Positions 1-9,694 are shown, counted from the stretch's first letter. The stretch: 64,000 bases of DNA from Chersky-267 sp963744115 (GCA_963744115.1 CAVUSI010000003.1:1240001-1304000), one strand, 5' to 3'. Notes: a model not told the origin generated them from the sequence alone. Numbers and translations: made by a program.

Positions 1-756
1 ATGGATGCGGGGCTGACCGACCGAGTCGTGCTCGTGACCGGCGGCGGCGGCGCCGCAGGCCCGTCCTTCTGCTCGGCGTTCGCGGCCGAGGGAGCCGCGG
101 TCGCGGTCCACTACCGGACGAGCGTCGATCGCGCCGAGGCGGTCGCCGCCGGGATCGTGGCGGCCGGAGGCCGGTCGGCCGCCTACGGCTGCGACCTGGG
201 CGACCGGGCGGCGATCGAGGCGATGGTCGAGCGGATCTCGCGCGAGCTGGGTCCGGTCTCGGTCGCGGTCAATGGGACCTCCGCGTTCCGGACCGGGGCC
301 CTCGGCGACATCGACGACGGCGACTGGGCGGGCGTGATCGACGACATGCTCGGGGCGACCTTCCGGGTCAGCCGCGCTGTCGCGCCCGGGATGGCCGCTG
401 GTGGCTTCGGGCGGATCGTCAACATCGCCTCGCGCTCGGGCGCGGTCGGAGCCGCCAAGGCCTCCCACTATGCCGCCGCCAAGGCCGGGATCGTCGGCCT
501 CACCCGCTCGCTGGCCAAGGAGCTCGGCCCAGCTGGGATCCTCGTCAATGCGGTCGCCCCGACGACGATCGTGACCGACCGGGACGGTGTCCCGTCGGTC
601 CCGCCCGAGCGCCAGGCGACGATGGTTCGGGGCGTCCCGATCGGCCGCCTGGCACTGCCCGACGACGTCGCCCGGGTCGTGGTGTGGTTGGGCTCGGCGT
701 ACAACTCGTTCGTCAACGGAGAGGTCGTCACGGTCTCCGGCGGGGCTCGGACCTGA
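1..756 (+). CDS. SDR family NAD(P)-dependent oxidoreductase
   Basis: A 251-residue classical short-chain dehydrogenase/reductase. The cofactor motif TGGGGAAG is at residues 13-20, and the catalytic Ser144, Tyr157 and Lys161 have the usual spacing (ASRSG, then YAAAK). The family transfers hydride between NAD(P)H and hydroxyl/keto substrates. FabG-like 3-oxoacyl reductases are the closest general type, and the acyl-CoA genes downstream agree with that, but the substrate cannot be read from the sequence. The ATG is the first base of the window. The distance from it to the Rossmann motif is normal, so the gene is probably complete. The next gene begins 61 bp downstream with its own promoter-like hexamer. 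Confidence 0.88.
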   Translation: MDAGLTDRVVLVTGGGGAAGPSFCSAFAAEGAAVAVHYRTSVDRAEAVAAGIVAAGGRSAAYGCDLGDRAAIEAMVERISRELGPVSVAVNGTSAFRTGALGDIDDGDWAGVIDDMLGATFRVSRAVAPGMAAGGFGRIVNIASRSGAVGAAKASHYAAAKAGIVGLTRSLAKELGPAGILVNAVAPTTIVTDRDGVPSVPPERQATMVRGVPIGRLALPDDVARVVVWLGSAYNSFVNGEVVTVSGGART

Positions 757-805
757 TCCGGATCGGCGGCCGGCGGCACGACCTCGCGACCCCTGTCCGG
801 CCCTC

Positions 806-811
806 TACAAT
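806..811 (+). promoter_or_regulatory. TACAAT -10 element, leaderless type
   Basis: TACAAT lies 6 nt before the ATG of the B12-binding protein, and no Shine-Dalgarno sequence fits between them. This geometry would put the transcription start on or next to the ATG. No clear -35 is visible. Confidence 0.5.
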
Positions 812-817
812 CGAGCC

Positions 818-1222
818 ATGACCGATCGGCCGATCAAGGTCCTCATCGCCAAGCCCGGGCTCGACGGGCACGACCGCGGAGCCAAGGTGCTCGCCCGGGG
901 CCTGCGCGACGAGGGCTTCGAGGTCGTCTACACGGGGCTCCGCCAGACACCAGAGATGATCGCCTCGGCATCGCTCCAGGAGGACGTCGACGTCGTCGGA
1001 CTGTCGATCCTGTCGGGTGCACACATGACCCTGCTGCCGCGGATCTGCACGCTCATCCGTGAAGCCGGACTCGACGATGTCCTGGTCACGGCGGGCGGGA
1101 TCATCCCCGACGACGACGTCCCGGCGCTCAAGGCCGCAGGCGTCGCGGCGGTGTTCGGGCCGGGCACCACGATCGGTGAGGTCGCCACGTTCATCCGCGC
1201 GAACGTCCGTCCGCGCGACTAG
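818..1222 (+). CDS. cobalamin-binding domain protein (methylmalonyl-CoA mutase small/C-terminal type)
   Basis: A 134-residue stand-alone B12-binding domain. The signature DGHDRG starts at Asp16 and gives the lower axial ligand His18; the later LSG and GG segments match the rest of the DxHxxG...SxL...GG pattern of base-off cobalamin folds. In the two-gene form of methylmalonyl-CoA-type mutases this subunit carries adenosylcobalamin for radical carbon-skeleton rearrangement, and the catalytic TIM-barrel subunit is separate. That subunit is not in this window; the SDR gene lies upstream instead. The MeaB gene begins one base after the stop, so the two are surely co-transcribed. It could serve methylmalonyl-, ethylmalonyl- or isobutyryl-CoA mutase. 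Confidence 0.9.
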   Translation: MTDRPIKVLIAKPGLDGHDRGAKVLARGLRDEGFEVVYTGLRQTPEMIASASLQEDVDVVGLSILSGAHMTLLPRICTLIREAGLDDVLVTAGGIIPDDDVPALKAAGVAAVFGPGTTIGEVATFIRANVRPRD

Positions 1223-1223
1223 C

Positions 1224-2282
1224 GTGGGCGAGGATCCGGTCGCCCGCGCCCCGGCCGTCGGCGCCGACCCGCTGACCCGCGCCACCGAGCTCGCGACCGC
1301 GGCCGTGGCCGGCGATCGCCACGCCCTGGCTCGCCTGCTGACCGCGATCGAGAACCGGACCGAGGTCGCCGAGGCCGCGCTCCGTCGGCTCTACCCCACG
1401 GCCGGTCGGGCGCACCTGGTCGGGATCACCGGACCGCCCGGGTCCGGCAAGTCGACGCTCGTCGCGGCGCTCATCGCCGAGGTCCGCGCGGCCGGCCGGT
1501 CGGTGGCCGTCGTGGCGGTCGATCCGTCGAGCCCGATCACCGGCGGAGCGATCTTGGGCGACCGCGTCCGGATGCAGGCGTATGCGGCCGATCGCGACGT
1601 GTTCATCCGATCCATGGCTGCGCGCGGCCACGCAGGAGGCCTGGCCTCGACCACGGGTGCGGCCTGTTCCGTGCTCGATGCGGTCGGCTTCGACCTCATC
1701 CTCGTCGAGACGGTCGGGACGGGCCAGAGCGAGGTCGAGGTCGCCTCCTCGGCCGACACGACCGTCGTCCTCGAGGCGCCCGAGATGGGCGATGAGGTCC
1801 AGGCGATCAAGGCCGGCCTGCTCGAGGTCGCCGACCTCGTCGTCGTCAACAAGGGCGACCGTCCCGGAGCCCAGCGGACCGCCGCTCAGCTCCGGGCCAT
1901 GCTCGTGGCGGCACCGGTCGTGGGTGCCGACCCGGTCGACGCCGCCGACGCGGACCGACCGCGCCCGAAGCGCCCGGAGGTCCTGATCACCACCGCGGCC
2001 ACCGGCGAGGGCGTCCCGGAGCTCCTCGCCGCCCTCGACCGGCACCGGGCGGGACTCACCAGGGCGCCGACCGAGGACGGCGCGCCGACCGCCGCGCGCC
2101 TCGCCCGTGCGGATGCCCAGGTGCGGGCGATCCTTGCGGATCGCGTCGCCGACCGGCTTCGGGCCGCTCCACTGGCCGATGACGCGGCCGCGACGCTCCG
2201 TGCGGTCGCGGAGCATCGCGTCGATCCCTTCACCGCCGCCGATCGCCTGCTGGCGGCGATCGGGCGGGAGATCGCGTCGTGA
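1224..2282 (+). CDS. meaB: MeaB/ArgK-family GTPase, mutase chaperone
   Basis: A 352-residue G3E GTPase. Walker A GPPGSGKST lies near residues 70-78, then DPSSPITGGAILGDRVRM, ETVGTGQSE (Walker B/switch region) and the guanine-specificity motif NKGD. MeaB proteins gate adenosylcobalamin delivery to methylmalonyl-CoA-type mutases and eject inactivated cofactor in a GTP-dependent way. The neighbouring B12-binding gene makes that role very likely. The GTG start one base after the preceding stop is chosen because the family N-terminus (helical, before LVGITGPPG) begins there. The stop overlaps the next start (GTGA), indicating translational coupling. Confidence 0.92.
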   Translation: MGEDPVARAPAVGADPLTRATELATAAVAGDRHALARLLTAIENRTEVAEAALRRLYPTAGRAHLVGITGPPGSGKSTLVAALIAEVRAAGRSVAVVAVDPSSPITGGAILGDRVRMQAYAADRDVFIRSMAARGHAGGLASTTGAACSVLDAVGFDLILVETVGTGQSEVEVASSADTTVVLEAPEMGDEVQAIKAGLLEVADLVVVNKGDRPGAQRTAAQLRAMLVAAPVVGADPVDAADADRPRPKRPEVLITTAATGEGVPELLAALDRHRAGLTRAPTEDGAPTAARLARADAQVRAILADRVADRLRAAPLADDAAATLRAVAEHRVDPFTAADRLLAAIGREIAS

Positions 2283-3139
2283 GCATCGAGCGGGTCTTCG
2301 TGGCCGGGGCCGGGCTGATGGGCCACGGCATCGCCCAGGTCCACGCCGCGATCGGCAGGTCGGTCGTCCTCTACGAGCCGGATCTCGCCCGCGCCGCGGC
2401 GGGCCGGGACCGGATCGCGGCCAACCTCGAGCGGGCGGTGGCCAAGGGCAAGCTCACGGCCGAGGCCCGAGCAGCGACCCTGGACCGTGTCGTCGCGACC
2501 GCGGACCCGGGGCGGGTGGCCGGGTCGGACCTCGTCATCGAGGCGGTGTTCGAGGACATCGCCGTGAAGTCGGCGCTGTGGTCGGAGCTCGACGCGCTGG
2601 CACCCGCCTCGGCGATCTTCGCCACCAACACCAGCTCGATCTCGATCGATCGGCTGGCCGAGGCGGTCCGGGCGCCGCGCCGAGCGCGGTTCCTCGGGCT
2701 CCATTTCTTCAGCCCGGTCCCGGTCATGCCGCTCATCGAGCTGATCCGCGGTCGCGACACCGACGAGGCGACCGAGACGGCGATGCGATCGCTCGCGGCC
2801 GATCTCGGCAAGGAGGTCATCGTCTCGGCCGATCGCCCCGGCTTCATCGTCAACCGGGTGCTGATGCCGCTCCTCGCCGAGGCGATGCGGGCCCTCGAGC
2901 AGGGCGTCGGGACCGCGGACGACATCGACACCGGGGCGCGGGTCGGGCTCAATCACCCGATGGGACCGCTCGAGCTGGCCGATTTCATCGGACTCGACGT
3001 CTGTCTCGGCGTCCTGCGCGTCCTCCACGGTGGCCTGGGCGACGAGCAGTTCCGACCGCCGCAGATCCTCGAGGAGCTCGTCGCGGCGGGCCACCTTGGC
3101 CAGAAGACCGGGCGCGGGTTCCACACCTACCCCCGCTGA
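2279..3139 (+). CDS. 3-hydroxyacyl-CoA (3-hydroxybutyryl-CoA) dehydrogenase
   Basis: A 286-residue single-function dehydrogenase of the Hbd/PaaH type, the usual length. The NAD-binding GAGLMG is at residues 10-15, NTSSIS follows, and the catalytic His142 sits in LHFFSPVP. The C-terminal helical domain has FIVNRV, LNHPMGPLELADFIG and the terminal GQKTGRGF motif. It interconverts 3-hydroxyacyl-CoA and 3-oxoacyl-CoA with NAD(H). Together with the thiolase at 6283 and the SDR at 1 it suggests short-chain beta-oxidation or acetoacetyl-CoA metabolism. The GTG start overlaps the meaB stop by four bases. Confidence 0.93.
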   Translation: MSIERVFVAGAGLMGHGIAQVHAAIGRSVVLYEPDLARAAAGRDRIAANLERAVAKGKLTAEARAATLDRVVATADPGRVAGSDLVIEAVFEDIAVKSALWSELDALAPASAIFATNTSSISIDRLAEAVRAPRRARFLGLHFFSPVPVMPLIELIRGRDTDEATETAMRSLAADLGKEVIVSADRPGFIVNRVLMPLLAEAMRALEQGVGTADDIDTGARVGLNHPMGPLELADFIGLDVCLGVLRVLHGGLGDEQFRPPQILEELVAAGHLGQKTGRGFHTYPR

Positions 3140-3198
3140 GGTCCGCCCGGGGCGGCCGCCACCGCGAGCGACCGAACGGTCGACCCGACCTGCGACGG

Positions 3199-6100
3199 TC
3201 AATCCAGCAGGCCGGATCGCTCGATGATCGCCGTGACCGCGGCGGTGACGGTCGACAGGTCGAACGGCTTGGCCAGGAGCCGGATCTCGCGCGCCTCCGC
3301 GAAGGCGTGGAGGTCCGGGTTCAGGACGTCACCGCTCATGAAGATCCAGCGTTCGGCGAGCGCCGGCCGGGCGCCGATCGCCGCGTCGTAGACGTCGACC
3401 CCGGTCATCCCGGCCATCCGATGGTCGACCAGGGCGACGTCGATCGGCCCCGACCGGATCTCGCTCAGCGCGGTCTCGCCGTCGGCCGCGACGACCGTGT
3501 CGAAGCCCGCCGCGTTCAGGGCCTTGCGCAGGAACGTCCGGATCGACTCCTCGTCGTCGAGGATGAGGGCTCGCGGCCGCCGGCCAGCCGGGTCCGCCGG
3601 TCGTCCACCAGCCGGCGGCTGCCGGGCGCCCGTCGCCGCTTCCGAGGCCCGGAGCGATCCGTCTCTTGACCGGTCCGGCTGGATCGAGGCCGGCACGTCG
3701 ACCGGCAGCTCGATGATGAAGCGCGCGCCCCGCCCGCCCGGGGCGGGCTCGTAACGCAGTCGTCCCTCGTGACGGCGGACGATGTCGAACGACACCGGTA
3801 GGCCGAGGCCGGTCCCTTCGCCGGGCGCCTTGGTGGTGAAGAACGGGACGAACAGCTTCGTCCGGTCGGAGGCCGCGACGCCGGGTCCGTCGTCGGTCAC
3901 GCTGATCCGGATCGTCGGCCGGTCCTCGGCCCCGGATCCCCACCGCGCGGCGATCTCGAGCGTGCCCGTCGGACGGTCCGACAGGATCGCCTGGACGGCA
4001 TTCGTCGTCAGGTTGAGGAGGACCTGCTGGATCTGCGAGCGGTCGATCGCGACCCTCGGCAGGCCGGGCTCGACGTCGATGACCCATTCGACCCGGCCCT
4101 TCTGGCTGTACGACTGGAGCTCACGGACGGTCTCGAGCAGCGGCCCGATCGCGGTCGGATGCCGTTCTGGGGGCCGCGATCGCACGAAGTCGAGGAACGT
4201 CCGCACGATCCGTCCGGCACGATGGGCCTCATCGACGAGCAGGCCGGCGCTCTCGCGCAGGTCGTCGGACAGGCCGGGGTCGCGGCCGATGAGCGTGCTC
4301 AGACCGACGATCGAGGCGATCGGGTTGTTCAGCTCGTGGGCGACGCCGGACACCAGGATCCCGACCGTTTCCATCTTCTGCGCCTGGACGAGCTCGGTCT
4401 GGAGCCGCTGGCGCTCGGTCAGGTCGCGGACGACCACCAGGTAGCGCGGCTCCTCGCCGATCCGAACCAGCGACGCCTCGCTCTCGCGCGGGAAGCGCGA
4501 GCCATCGGCCCGTCGGGCGGTCCCGGTGTAACGGCGGTGCTCGCCACGGTCGACCGCCTCGCGCCGGAGTCCGGCCTCGACGGGGTCGACATCGATGAAC
4601 TCGGCGACGGGCAGTCCCACGAGCGGGCCGCCGAACAGCCGGTCGGCGGCGGCATTGCTGTCGAGGATCCCCCCGTCCACGTCGCACAGCAGGAACGCGT
4701 CGGGCGAGGCGTCGAACAGGGTGCGGTAGCGCGCCTCCGACCCTTCGAGCTGCTCGCGATGACGGAAGTTGGCGAGCGAGATGCCGACGATCCGGGCGAC
4801 CGAATCCAGCGCGGCATGGTTCACCTGGAGCTGGTCGAGGGGCCGATCGAAGTAGGCGACGATGCCGCCGACCAGCTCCTCCTCGATCCGGATCGGGATC
4901 GCGGCGTAGGCGGTGACCCCGGTCGCCCCGGCGAGCTCGAGGGTCTCGGCAGACACCTGGCCCGGTTCGAACGGAGCGAAGATGCTGCCTTCTCCGGAAC
5001 GCCAGCGGCGGAACACCGAGCGCTCCAGCGGTGGCGAGGTCCTGAGCCACTCAGCAAGGGGCTCAGGGATCCCCACGAAGGACGACGTCGCGTAGGCGGA
5101 TCCATCCGGCGTGAGCAGGCCGTAGGCGGTCCCGACGGCCTCGAGCGCCTCGCCGACGAGCTGGGCCGAGCGTTCCGCGAGCTCGTCGGCCGTCTGGACC
5201 GCCTGCCCGATCCGGGTCAGCTCATCGAGCACGTCGAGTCGACGGATGAGGGCCCGCTCCGCTTCCGTCCGGACGGTCATCTCGTCGAGCAGGCGGGCGT
5301 TCTCGAGCGCCTTGCCCACGTGCGCCCCGGCCTGGAGGAGGACCGCCGCCGACGGGCGTGGGGCGTCCGGGTCGGTCCAGCCCAGCGCGAGCGTCGCCAC
5401 GAGCTCGTCGCCGCGATGGATCCCGACCAGGGCGATCGTGGCGACCCCGAGCGATCGGATCCAGGTCTGCGCCTCGTCGTCGACCGGCAGCTCGCCGATC
5501 GACCCGACGAAGACGGTACCCGGCGCCCGGACCGCGGCATGGACCGGGCTCGCCGGCACCGCGAGGGCAGCGGCGTGCAGGCCATCGGCGGGGTCGACCC
5601 CATGGGTCGCCTCGACCGTGGCGTCGACACCCTCGAGGCCGAAGATCATGCCCGCCGGGGCACGCGGTCGCCGTGCACAGCAGATCGATCGCGGTCTGGG
5701 CGATCTCGGTCCGGGTCCGGGCACGTCCGGTGGCCGTCGCGAGGCTGCCGAGCGTCGCGAGCTCGAGCTCGAGCCGATAGGACGGGGTGATATCGCGCTT
5801 GATGCTCAAGACCCCTCGGACGGTCCCGTCGGCGGCTTCGAGCCGGCTCAGCGACGTCTCGACCACGACCTCGCGCCCGACGGCACGCCCGACCGTCGCC
5901 CGTTCGACGACCCGGCCGTGCCACGACCCGCTCGCCAGCGCGGTCTCGCGGGGCTGGCGGATCGGGACGACGACCTCACCCACCACAAGGGCGTCGGTCA
6001 GCTCGTAGATGACCCGGCCCAGAGCCTCGTCCGCCGGGATCCCGTAGAGCCGCTCCGCCGCGGCATTCCACACTCTGACTCGTGCGTCGAGGTCGGTCAC

Positions 6101-6208
6101 GATCAGGGCGTCGGCGGCGGTCGCGGCCAGGCTGCGGAGGAGGGCCAGGGTCGCCGCGTCGTTGGGGTCGGGATCGGACGGCGCCGGAGGCGCGTCGAGT
6201 TCGGCCAC
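3199..6208 (-). CDS. hybrid sensor histidine kinase (PAS-GAF-GAF-PAS-HisKA-HATPase-REC), frameshifted
   Basis: Two overlapping minus-strand frames make one soluble multi-sensor kinase of about 1,002 residues once a single base is removed. The N-terminal frame (GTG at 6208) encodes a PAS domain and the beginning of a GAF domain up to TAIDLLCTATACP. The other frame resumes with AGMIFGLEG and continues through two GAF-like regions, a second PAS domain, the H-box GVAHELNNP (His near residue 624), an HATPase with DDGPG and GTGLGLP, and a C-terminal receiver with phospho-acceptor Asp in LVDHRMAG. The break falls at a run of four G at 5657-5660 on the plus strand. No membrane segment is seen. It probably autophosphorylates in response to a cytoplasmic ligand and passes phosphate to its own receiver; no DNA-binding partner is adjacent. 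A sequencing error is the simplest explanation for the shift. Confidence 0.85.
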
Positions 6209-6214
6209 GGACCT

Positions 6215-6220
6215 ATCGTA
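6215..6220 (-). promoter_or_regulatory. TACGAT -10 element of the hybrid kinase, leaderless type
   Basis: On the minus strand TACGAT precedes the kinase GTG (6208) by 6 nt, with no ribosome-binding site between. It sits in the short divergent region shared with the thiolase promoter and supports 6208 as the start. Confidence 0.45.
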
Positions 6221-6247
6221 CGCTCGGCGCGTTCCGCCGACCTTCGA

Positions 6248-6276
6248 CTGACCCGGTCCACGAAACGGCGTAGATT
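6248..6276 (+). promoter_or_regulatory. promoter of the thiolase gene (CTGACC / TAGATT), leaderless type
   Basis: TAGATT at 6271-6276 stands 6 nt before the thiolase ATG. CTGACC at 6248-6253 is a fair -35, 17 nt upstream. No Shine-Dalgarno sequence is present. Confidence 0.5.
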
Positions 6277-6282
6277 CGGGTC

Positions 6283-7521
6283 ATGCCCAGCCCATCGTCC
6301 GGCCCGAACGGCCACGTCTACCTCGTCAGCGCGCAGCGGACCCCGATCGGCAAGTTCGGCGGCCTCCTGTCGACCACCCCGGCCGTCGAGCTCGGCGGCG
6401 TCGCCATCCGAGCCGCGGTCGAGCAGGCCGACCTGCCCGATGGGACACCGATCGACGAGGTCCTCATGGGCCAGGTCCTCCAGGCCGGGGTCGGTCAGGC
6501 TCCCGCCCGCCAGGCCGCCCTCCGCGCCGGACTCCCCGTCACCACCAGCGCCACGACGATCAATCGGGTCTGCGGGTCGGGCCTCAAGGCGATCATGCTG
6601 GCGGCCGCCGAGATCCGGGCCGGCGATGCCGAGGTCGCCGTCGCCGGGGGGATGGAGAGCATGAACCTCGCCCCGTATCTCCTGCCGAACGCCCGATTCG
6701 GGTATCGGCTCGGCGACGGAGTCGTCCGCGACGCCACGGTCCTCGACGGCCTGTGGTGCTCGATCGAGGACTGCCACATGGGGACGCACGCCGAGCGGGT
6801 CGCCGCCCACGATCACGTGAGCCGCGCCGACCAGGACGCATTCGCCCTCGAGAGCCATCGGCGGGCGATCGCCGCCATCGACGGCGGCCGGTTCGACGAC
6901 GAGATCGCTCCGGTGACCGTCCGCGACGTCAAGGGCCGCGAGACCGTCGTCGCGGTCGACGAGGGGCCCCGACGCGACAGCACGGCCGAGGCGCTCGCCC
7001 GACTCCGTCCTGCGTTCGACCTGCCCGAGCCCGAAGGCGGAGGACCCCTGCCCGAGGCGACCGTCACGGCAGGCAACGCCCCGGGGATCACCGACGGCGC
7101 CGCCGCGACCGTCGTCGCCAGCGAACGGGCGGTCGAGGAATACGACCTGCGACCGCTGGCGAGGATCGTCGGCTATGCCCAGGCCGAGGTCGAGCCGAAG
7201 TGGCTGTTCCTCGCGCCGATCGCCGGCGTCCGCAAGCTGCTCGAGCGGATCGACCTGTCGATCGATGCGTTCGACCTGATCGAGATCAACGAGGCGTTCG
7301 CGGCCCAGGTCCTGGCCGACGGCCGCGAACTCGGGTTCGACTGGTCGAAGGTCAACGTCAACGGCGGCGCGATCGCGCTCGGCCATCCGATCGGGGCGAG
7401 CGGTGCCCGGGTCGTCGCGACGCTCCTCCACGAGCTGCGGCGACGCCAGGGTCGCTACGGCCTGGCGACGCTGTGCCTCGGCGGGGGCGGCTCGGTCGCG
7501 ATGGCATTCGAGCGGGTCTGA
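6283..7521 (+). CDS. acetyl-CoA acetyltransferase / thiolase
   Basis: A 412-residue thiolase of normal length. The acyl-accepting Cys97 is in NRVCGSG, His368 is in GHPIGASG, and Cys398 is in TLCLGGGG; NEAFAAQ is also present. The enzyme condenses or cleaves acetyl-CoA and 3-oxoacyl-CoA. Together with the dehydrogenase at 2279 it makes two consecutive steps of short-chain fatty-acid or acetoacetyl-CoA metabolism. Degradative and biosynthetic thiolases cannot be separated by eye. The aldehyde dehydrogenase follows after 3 bases, so they form one transcript. The divergent kinase lies 74 bp upstream. Confidence 0.94.
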   Translation: MPSPSSGPNGHVYLVSAQRTPIGKFGGLLSTTPAVELGGVAIRAAVEQADLPDGTPIDEVLMGQVLQAGVGQAPARQAALRAGLPVTTSATTINRVCGSGLKAIMLAAAEIRAGDAEVAVAGGMESMNLAPYLLPNARFGYRLGDGVVRDATVLDGLWCSIEDCHMGTHAERVAAHDHVSRADQDAFALESHRRAIAAIDGGRFDDEIAPVTVRDVKGRETVVAVDEGPRRDSTAEALARLRPAFDLPEPEGGGPLPEATVTAGNAPGITDGAAATVVASERAVEEYDLRPLARIVGYAQAEVEPKWLFLAPIAGVRKLLERIDLSIDAFDLIEINEAFAAQVLADGRELGFDWSKVNVNGGAIALGHPIGASGARVVATLLHELRRRQGRYGLATLCLGGGGSVAMAFERV

Positions 7522-7524
7522 CCG

Positions 7525-9055
7525 ATGACGACCGCCACCTCCAGCAGCGGCACCGCTGCCCCGACCGCGCCGACGTTCCGCCTGTTCATCGGCGGCGAGT
7601 GGGTCGAGTCGACGGCGGGGCGCACCTTCGAGAGCCGGAACCCGGCCGACACCCGGGACCTGATCGGGCAGTTCCAGGCGGGCGATGCGACCGACGCGGC
7701 ACGGGCCATCCGGGCGGCGGAGGTCGCATTCCAGACCTGGCGGCGCACGCCGGCCCCGAAGCGGGGCGAGATCCTGTACGCCTTCGGAGCGCTGATGGCC
7801 GAGCACAAGGAGCGGCTCGCCCGAGCGATGACCCGGGAGATGGGCAAGGTCCTGGCCGAGACGCGGGGGGATGTCCAGGAGGGGATCGACATCGCCTTCC
7901 TCATGGCCGGGGAGGGCCGCCGGCTGTTCGGCGACACGACCCCGTCGGAGCTGCCCGACAAGTGGGCGATGAGCGTCCGCGAGCCGCTCGGCGTGGCGGC
8001 CATCGTGACGCCGTGGAACTTCCCGATCGCGATCCCGTGCTGGAAGATGATGCCCGCCCTCGTGGCGGGGAACACGGTCGTGCTCAAGCCCTCGAGCGAC
8101 ACGCCCCACTGCGCCACGCTGCTCGTCGAGCTGATGGCGGAGGCCGGCTTCCCGCCCGGGACGGTCAACCTGGTGACGGGTCCCGGGTCCGAGGTCGGGG
8201 ATGCGCTGGTCGCCAGTCCCGACACCCAGATCGTCAGCTTCACGGGCAACACCCAGACCGGCAAGCGGATCGCCTCGATCGCCGCGCGGCGGCTGAAGCG
8301 GGTCAGCCTCGAGCTCGGCGGCAAGAACGGCATCGTCGTCCTGGCCGACGCGGACCTCGACCTGGCGACGGACGGGATCCTGTGGTCCGCCTTCGGGACC
8401 ACGGGGCAGCGCTGCACGGCCTGCTCGCGGGTGATCGTCGAGGCGGCGGTCGTCACGCCGCTGCTCGAGCGCCTTGAGCGCCGGGCGCGGTCGCTCCGGC
8501 TCGGCTCGGGCCTCGATGCCGCGACCGACGTCGGCCCGCTGGTCAACGACGGCGCGGTCGACAAGGTCGCCTCGTACGTCGAGGTCGGGCGACGCGACGG
8601 CGAGCTGGTCGTCGGCGGGTCGCGGGCGACGGGCGAGGGTCTCGAGCACGGGTCACTTCTTCGAGCCGACGATCTTCGCCGGCGTCAAGCCGATGGACGT
8701 CATCGCCCAGGAGGAGATCTTCGGGCCGGTCCTGTCGGTCGTCCCGGTGCCCGACTACCCGGCCGCGGTCACCGCGCTCAACCAGACCCGCTACGGCCTG
8801 TCATCGGCGATCTTCACCAGCGACGCCAACACCGCCTTTCGGGCGATGCGCGACTTCGAGACCGGGATCGTCTACGTCAACGCCGGCACGATCGGCGCCG
8901 AGACCCACCTCCCGTTCGGTGGCACGAAGGACACCGGGAACGGCCATCGCGAGGCCGGCCACGCGGCGCTCGACACGTACACCGAGTGGAAGTCGATCTA
9001 CGTCGACTTCAGCGGCCGCCTCCAGCGGGCTCAGATCGACAACCAGCCCGACTGA
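7525..9055 (+). CDS. aldehyde dehydrogenase family protein, frameshifted
   Basis: An NAD(P)-dependent aldehyde dehydrogenase of about 509 residues if one base is removed. The N-terminal 375 residues hold the cofactor region TPWNFPIAIP, catalytic Glu263 in LELGGKN and catalytic Cys297 in GQRCTACSR. At the GGG run at 8650-8652 the reading continues one frame over, with GHFFEPTIFAGV, then EEIFGPVLSV, and ends with the normal C-terminus (LPFGGTKDTGNGHREAG, TEWKSIY). The family oxidises aldehydes to acids; the C-terminus resembles aminoadipate- or succinate-semialdehyde-type enzymes. If the shift is real, the enzyme would lose its last 130 residues, including part of the dimer interface. It is co-transcribed with the thiolase. 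Confidence 0.87.
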
Positions 9056-9126
9056 GCTCTAGCGCACTTCCCGGGCTCGGGGCCTCAGCGCGCATCAGGA
9101 GGACGGGACCGCCCACGGTCTACCGC

Positions 9127-9132
9127 TAGACT
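9127..9132 (+). promoter_or_regulatory. possible -10 (TAGACT) for the small membrane protein
   Basis: TAGACT lies about 43 nt before the ATG at 9176. Unlike most genes here, that ATG has a purine-rich ribosome-binding site (GAGAGGGG), so this would be a leadered transcript. The -35 is not obvious. Confidence 0.3.
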
Positions 9133-9175
9133 CAGCGACTCGTGGTCGGACCTTGCTCGAGAGGGGCGTGCAGCC

Positions 9176-9601
9176 ATGGCGTCATCCGCTGAACTATCGG
9201 TCGACCGGGAATCCTCCGTACCCGAGGATGCGTCCCCATCACCGGGCGAGCCGCTCATCCGGTGGTTGGTCGTGACCGTCGGGGCAGCCGCCGTGGTGGG
9301 CCTGATCGTCGCCGTGATCATGGGCCGCAGCGTGAGGCCGCGGTCACTGGCGGACTCGATCAACGCGAGGTTCGGGTTCCTCGCGGGGTTCATCGTCGTC
9401 GGCGGTGCCCGTTGGAGGAGGCGCTTCGGCCCCTCCCGAAACGCCGAACTGCCTCCAGGTCCGACCGTGGCTGGAAGGGCAGATCCCGGCGGGGCACCAG
9501 ACCGGGAGGCACCGGACGAGCCTCGGCGTTCGCCTGCTGCCAGGCTCAGGGCTGCATGGGGCAGATGGCGCAAGCCGGTCGACGAGGCTGACGCGGAGTA
9601 G
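9176..9601 (+). CDS. small hypothetical membrane protein
   Basis: A 141-residue protein I do not recognise. Residues 1-26 are acidic and polar, and about 27-50 form a clear transmembrane helix (LVVTVGAAAVVGLIVAVIMG). A weaker hydrophobic stretch follows around 66-80, then a Pro/Arg/Glu-rich tail that is probably cytoplasmic. The start is supported by GAGAGGGG 8-10 nt upstream of the ATG. A competing frame lies on the opposite strand, but only this frame gives a credible membrane protein. It stands alone between a plus-strand operon and a convergent minus-strand gene. Confidence 0.55.
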   Translation: MASSAELSVDRESSVPEDASPSPGEPLIRWLVVTVGAAAVVGLIVAVIMGRSVRPRSLADSINARFGFLAGFIVVGGARWRRRFGPSRNAELPPGPTVAGRADPGGAPDREAPDEPRRSPAARLRAAWGRWRKPVDEADAE

Positions 9602-9694
9602 GGGGTGGCCCGGTCAGGCCGATCGACCAGAGCGGGCTTGCGTCGCTCGGTCGGCGCACGTCGACGACCAGAGCCGTTGGACCGACGCCACGCG

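Noticed and set aside
6103..8649. 848-codon open frame on the minus strand opposite the kinase 5' end, thiolase and aldehyde dehydrogenase
   Set aside because: It is antisense to genes with intact catalytic motifs, is rich in Arg, Gly, Asp and Pro without any domain, and arises from codon bias in a very GC-rich genome.
9085..9573. 162-codon frame on the minus strand opposite the small membrane protein
   Set aside because: It has no ribosome-binding site and Arg/Ser/Pro-rich composition. The plus-strand frame has a clear membrane helix and a good ribosome-binding site.
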